DNA of 64,000 bases, taken from contig NZ_JAJEWI010000007.1 of the NCBI RefSeq assembly GCF_020687785.1, forward strand, positions 1-64,000. The letters are read 5' to 3'. Position 1 is the first letter of the stretch. Every line of letters begins with the position of its first letter. The notes below the pieces were generated by a model. That model saw only the letters and a list, made by a program, of their open reading frames with translations. It did no database searches and was not told the DNA's origin. Shown here piece after piece: positions 63,882-64,000 of this stretch. A program made the position numbers and the translations under genes. Source of the stretch: Sphingopyxis yananensis. Lineage in GTDB: Bacteria; Pseudomonadota; Alphaproteobacteria; Sphingomonadales; Sphingomonadaceae.

Positions 63882-64000
63882 ATATGTGAAGGTGGCTGAC
63901 GCGTCGTCGCCCTCTTCTGCCTAAGGCTTTAATCTTGTCGATGCTGCACCACGACCAGAATGTCACGGTGCAGCACCTACGATTCATTGAATTAGAAGCG

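Overview
The window looks like accessory DNA of an alphaproteobacterium, most likely a sphingomonad (Sphingomonadaceae). Reasons are the TonB-dependent receptors, a P450cam-like cytochrome, a dense acyl-CoA catabolic cluster, DUF2840/AlpA/sigma-like genes of alphaproteobacterial integrative elements, and DUF4102-type integrases. No core housekeeping genes were recognised. The genus is inference; no rRNA or species marker is present.

Layout. (1) 1-12.7 kb is a salt-adaptation block. The end of an IS66-family element sits inside a broken nhaA. A seven-gene minus-strand operon follows in the order ectA-ectB-ectC-ectD-ask_ect-MFS-proP-like, making ectoine and 5-hydroxyectoine. A divergent MarR regulator (EctR-like) has a perfect palindrome in front of it, and an SLC13-type permease follows. 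The block ends with a tyrosine integrase and a short copy of the 3' end of tRNA-Thr. (2) 12.7-51.8 kb is a catabolic island of about 39 kb. It holds two TonB receptors, a CoA-transferase and thiolase set (PcaIJF-like), hydratases, an aldehyde dehydrogenase, a Rieske oxygenase, four acyl-CoA dehydrogenases, two P450s, a GMC oxidoreductase, a DUF35 and thiolase-like aldolase-type pair, a CoA ligase, SDRs, an exporter, and an IclR regulator. PcaR-like operator boxes recur upstream of many of these genes. Its right end is a decayed integrative-element core (TraF and lytic transglycosylase fragments, DUF2840, iterons with a DnaA box, MNT-HEPN, sigma-like, AlpA, second integrase) that stops at a 46-nt 3' half of tRNA-Thr(CGU). 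(3) 51.8-64 kb is a third mobile segment. It contains an HNH nuclease, a secreted 15-residue-repeat protein, a third integrase, a primase/helicase-like protein, small unknown genes each followed by a terminator, a coupled Mrr-endonuclease plus EEP-nuclease operon, and remnants of an IS3 transposase and a D12 adenine methylase.

How it fits together. The two att-like copies of the tRNA-Thr 3' end, each with a related integrase just to its left, suggest islands stacked in tandem at one tRNA gene. An intact tRNA-Thr is expected to the right of the window. The catabolic genes are consistent with uptake of a hydrophobic cyclic compound, oxidation of an alkyl position by P450, GMC and ALDH, CoA activation, beta-oxidation-like steps by heteromeric acyl-CoA dehydrogenases and hydratases, and possible retro-aldol cleavage by the DUF35/Ltp2-like pair. 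Central cleavage would follow through the CoA-transferase and thiolases. The substrate cannot be named from sequence; a terpenoid or steroid-like molecule is my best inference. No ferredoxin or reductase for the oxygenases is present in the window.
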